This document shows positions 63,761-64,000 of a stretch of 64,000 nt of DNA, one piece after another. Origin of the DNA: DATFDN01 sp963762525 (GTDB lineage: Bacteria > Pseudomonadota > Alphaproteobacteria > Acetobacterales > Acetobacteraceae); contig CAVXKT010000011.1 in the NCBI GenBank assembly GCA_963762525.1, positions 372,001-436,000 of the forward strand. The letters run 5' to 3'. Every line of letters begins with the position of its first letter. Position 1 is the stretch's first letter. The position numbers were made by a program, and so were the translations under genes. The notes below the pieces were generated by a model. That model was not told the DNA's origin. It made no database searches and saw only the letters and a list, made by a program, of their open reading frames with translations.

Positions 63761-64000
63761 ATGGACCCGGTCGAGGCCGAGCTGTTCCGCAACGCGCTCG
63801 CCGCCATCGGCGACGAGATGGTGCTGACCATCTACCGCACCGCCTATTCCGGCGTGCTCAAGAACATTATGGACTACAGCGCCGCGCGTCTGCGATGCGC
63901 GCGGGCGTCTGGTGGCGCAGGGGCTGAGCCTGCCCGGGCATCTGTGCAGCATTCCGGTGGCGCTCAAGGCCGCGCTCGCCCGCTTCGGCGACGACATCGC
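63761..64000 (+). CDS. Hydantoinase B/N-methylhydantoinase B-like subunit, 5' end only, one frameshift
   Basis: ATG 63761: MDPVEAELFRNALAAIGDEM, VLTIYRTAYSGVLKNIMDYS is the standard HyuB N-terminus. Near 63895 the frame must change by one base, after which CDARGRLVAQGLSLPGHLCS, IPVALKAALARFGDDI continues to the window edge. HyuB works with HyuA in ATP-dependent hydantoin or oxoproline ring opening. The gene starts 50 bp after the LysR stop and may be its target. Confidence 0.8.
   Translation, partial: MDPVEAELFRNALAAIGDEMVLTIYRTAYSGVLKNIMDYSAARLRCARASGGAGAEPARASVQHSGGAQGRARPLRRRHR

Overview
The window looks like a piece of a high-GC alphaproteobacterial chromosome, most likely Rhodospirillales/Acetobacterales-like. 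Supporting signs are the hemE-hemH-hemJ-rho block with a divergent PPDK/PEP-synthase regulatory protein beside it, the HDAC-xseB pair, an Mla lipid-transport operon followed by ispE, GTG starts and ATGA/GTGA/TGATG overlaps, and a strongly GC-biased third codon position. I could not run database searches, so the taxonomy is an inference.

Layout. 0-6 kb: a hybrid histidine kinase running off the left edge, a decayed glycosyltransferase stub, a ROK sugar kinase, then TusA-like, HDAC-like and xseB genes. 6-16 kb: a catalytically degenerate HtrA-like PDZ protein, a PEP-CTERM protein, an orphan molybdenum hydroxylase large subunit, a VOC protein, a lytic transglycosylase with a C-terminal SPOR-like region, an S49 peptidase, a flavin amine oxidase and a ketopantoate-reductase-like gene. 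16-28 kb: a DUF2189 membrane protein, an RsmB-type rRNA methyltransferase, a GNAT, a lactate/malate dehydrogenase, the PPDK regulatory protein, hemE-hemH-[mazEF remnant-HAD phosphatase]-hemJ-rho, a DUF1328 protein and tRNA-Ala(GGC). 28-42.7 kb, directly after the tRNA: an exopolysaccharide locus (GT-39-like transferase, methyltransferase, thioesterase with a degenerate carrier-like domain, Wzz, GT4, Wzx, CpsD-like ATPase, sugar-1-P transferase, UDP-glucuronate decarboxylase, another GT4, and a large repeat/CBM-like secreted protein). 42.8-47.7 kb: a polar-amino-acid-type ABC transporter in line with a class II aldolase and an HMG-CoA-lyase-like enzyme. 48-54.5 kb: a CHAP hydrolase, ispE, mlaE-mlaF-mlaD-lipoprotein, a PotD-like binding protein and a 42-residue secreted peptide with a strong terminator. 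54.6-64 kb: an enoyl-CoA-hydratase/HIBYL-CoA hydrolase, MFS and MBL-fold genes, a PRC-barrel protein with a G10 tract, GT4, EamA, GST, a second MFS, a truncated GNAT, a LysR regulator with a clear operator, and the start of a hydantoinase-B gene.

A dominant property of the sequence is patchy frame disruption. Around twenty genes, including the normally essential hemE, change reading frame one or more times, concentrated at about 14-25 kb and 31-40.7 kb. Long stretches (42.8-61 kb) are almost clean. Because essential and accessory genes are hit alike, often at short homopolymers, I regard most of these as indel errors of a low-coverage assembly rather than biological pseudogenes, and I give such genes a single span from start to probable stop. 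True decay is more likely for the glycosyltransferase stub at 3 kb and the mazEF remnant at 24.8 kb. I see no CRISPR array, rRNA, complete insertion sequence or prophage. No clearly new multi-gene system is proven. The best candidates for novelty are the thioesterase/carrier-like protein of the polysaccharide locus, the repeat protein at 40.5-42.7 kb, the small secreted peptide at 54.4 kb and the inverted repeat enclosing the ribosome binding site at 10.5 kb.
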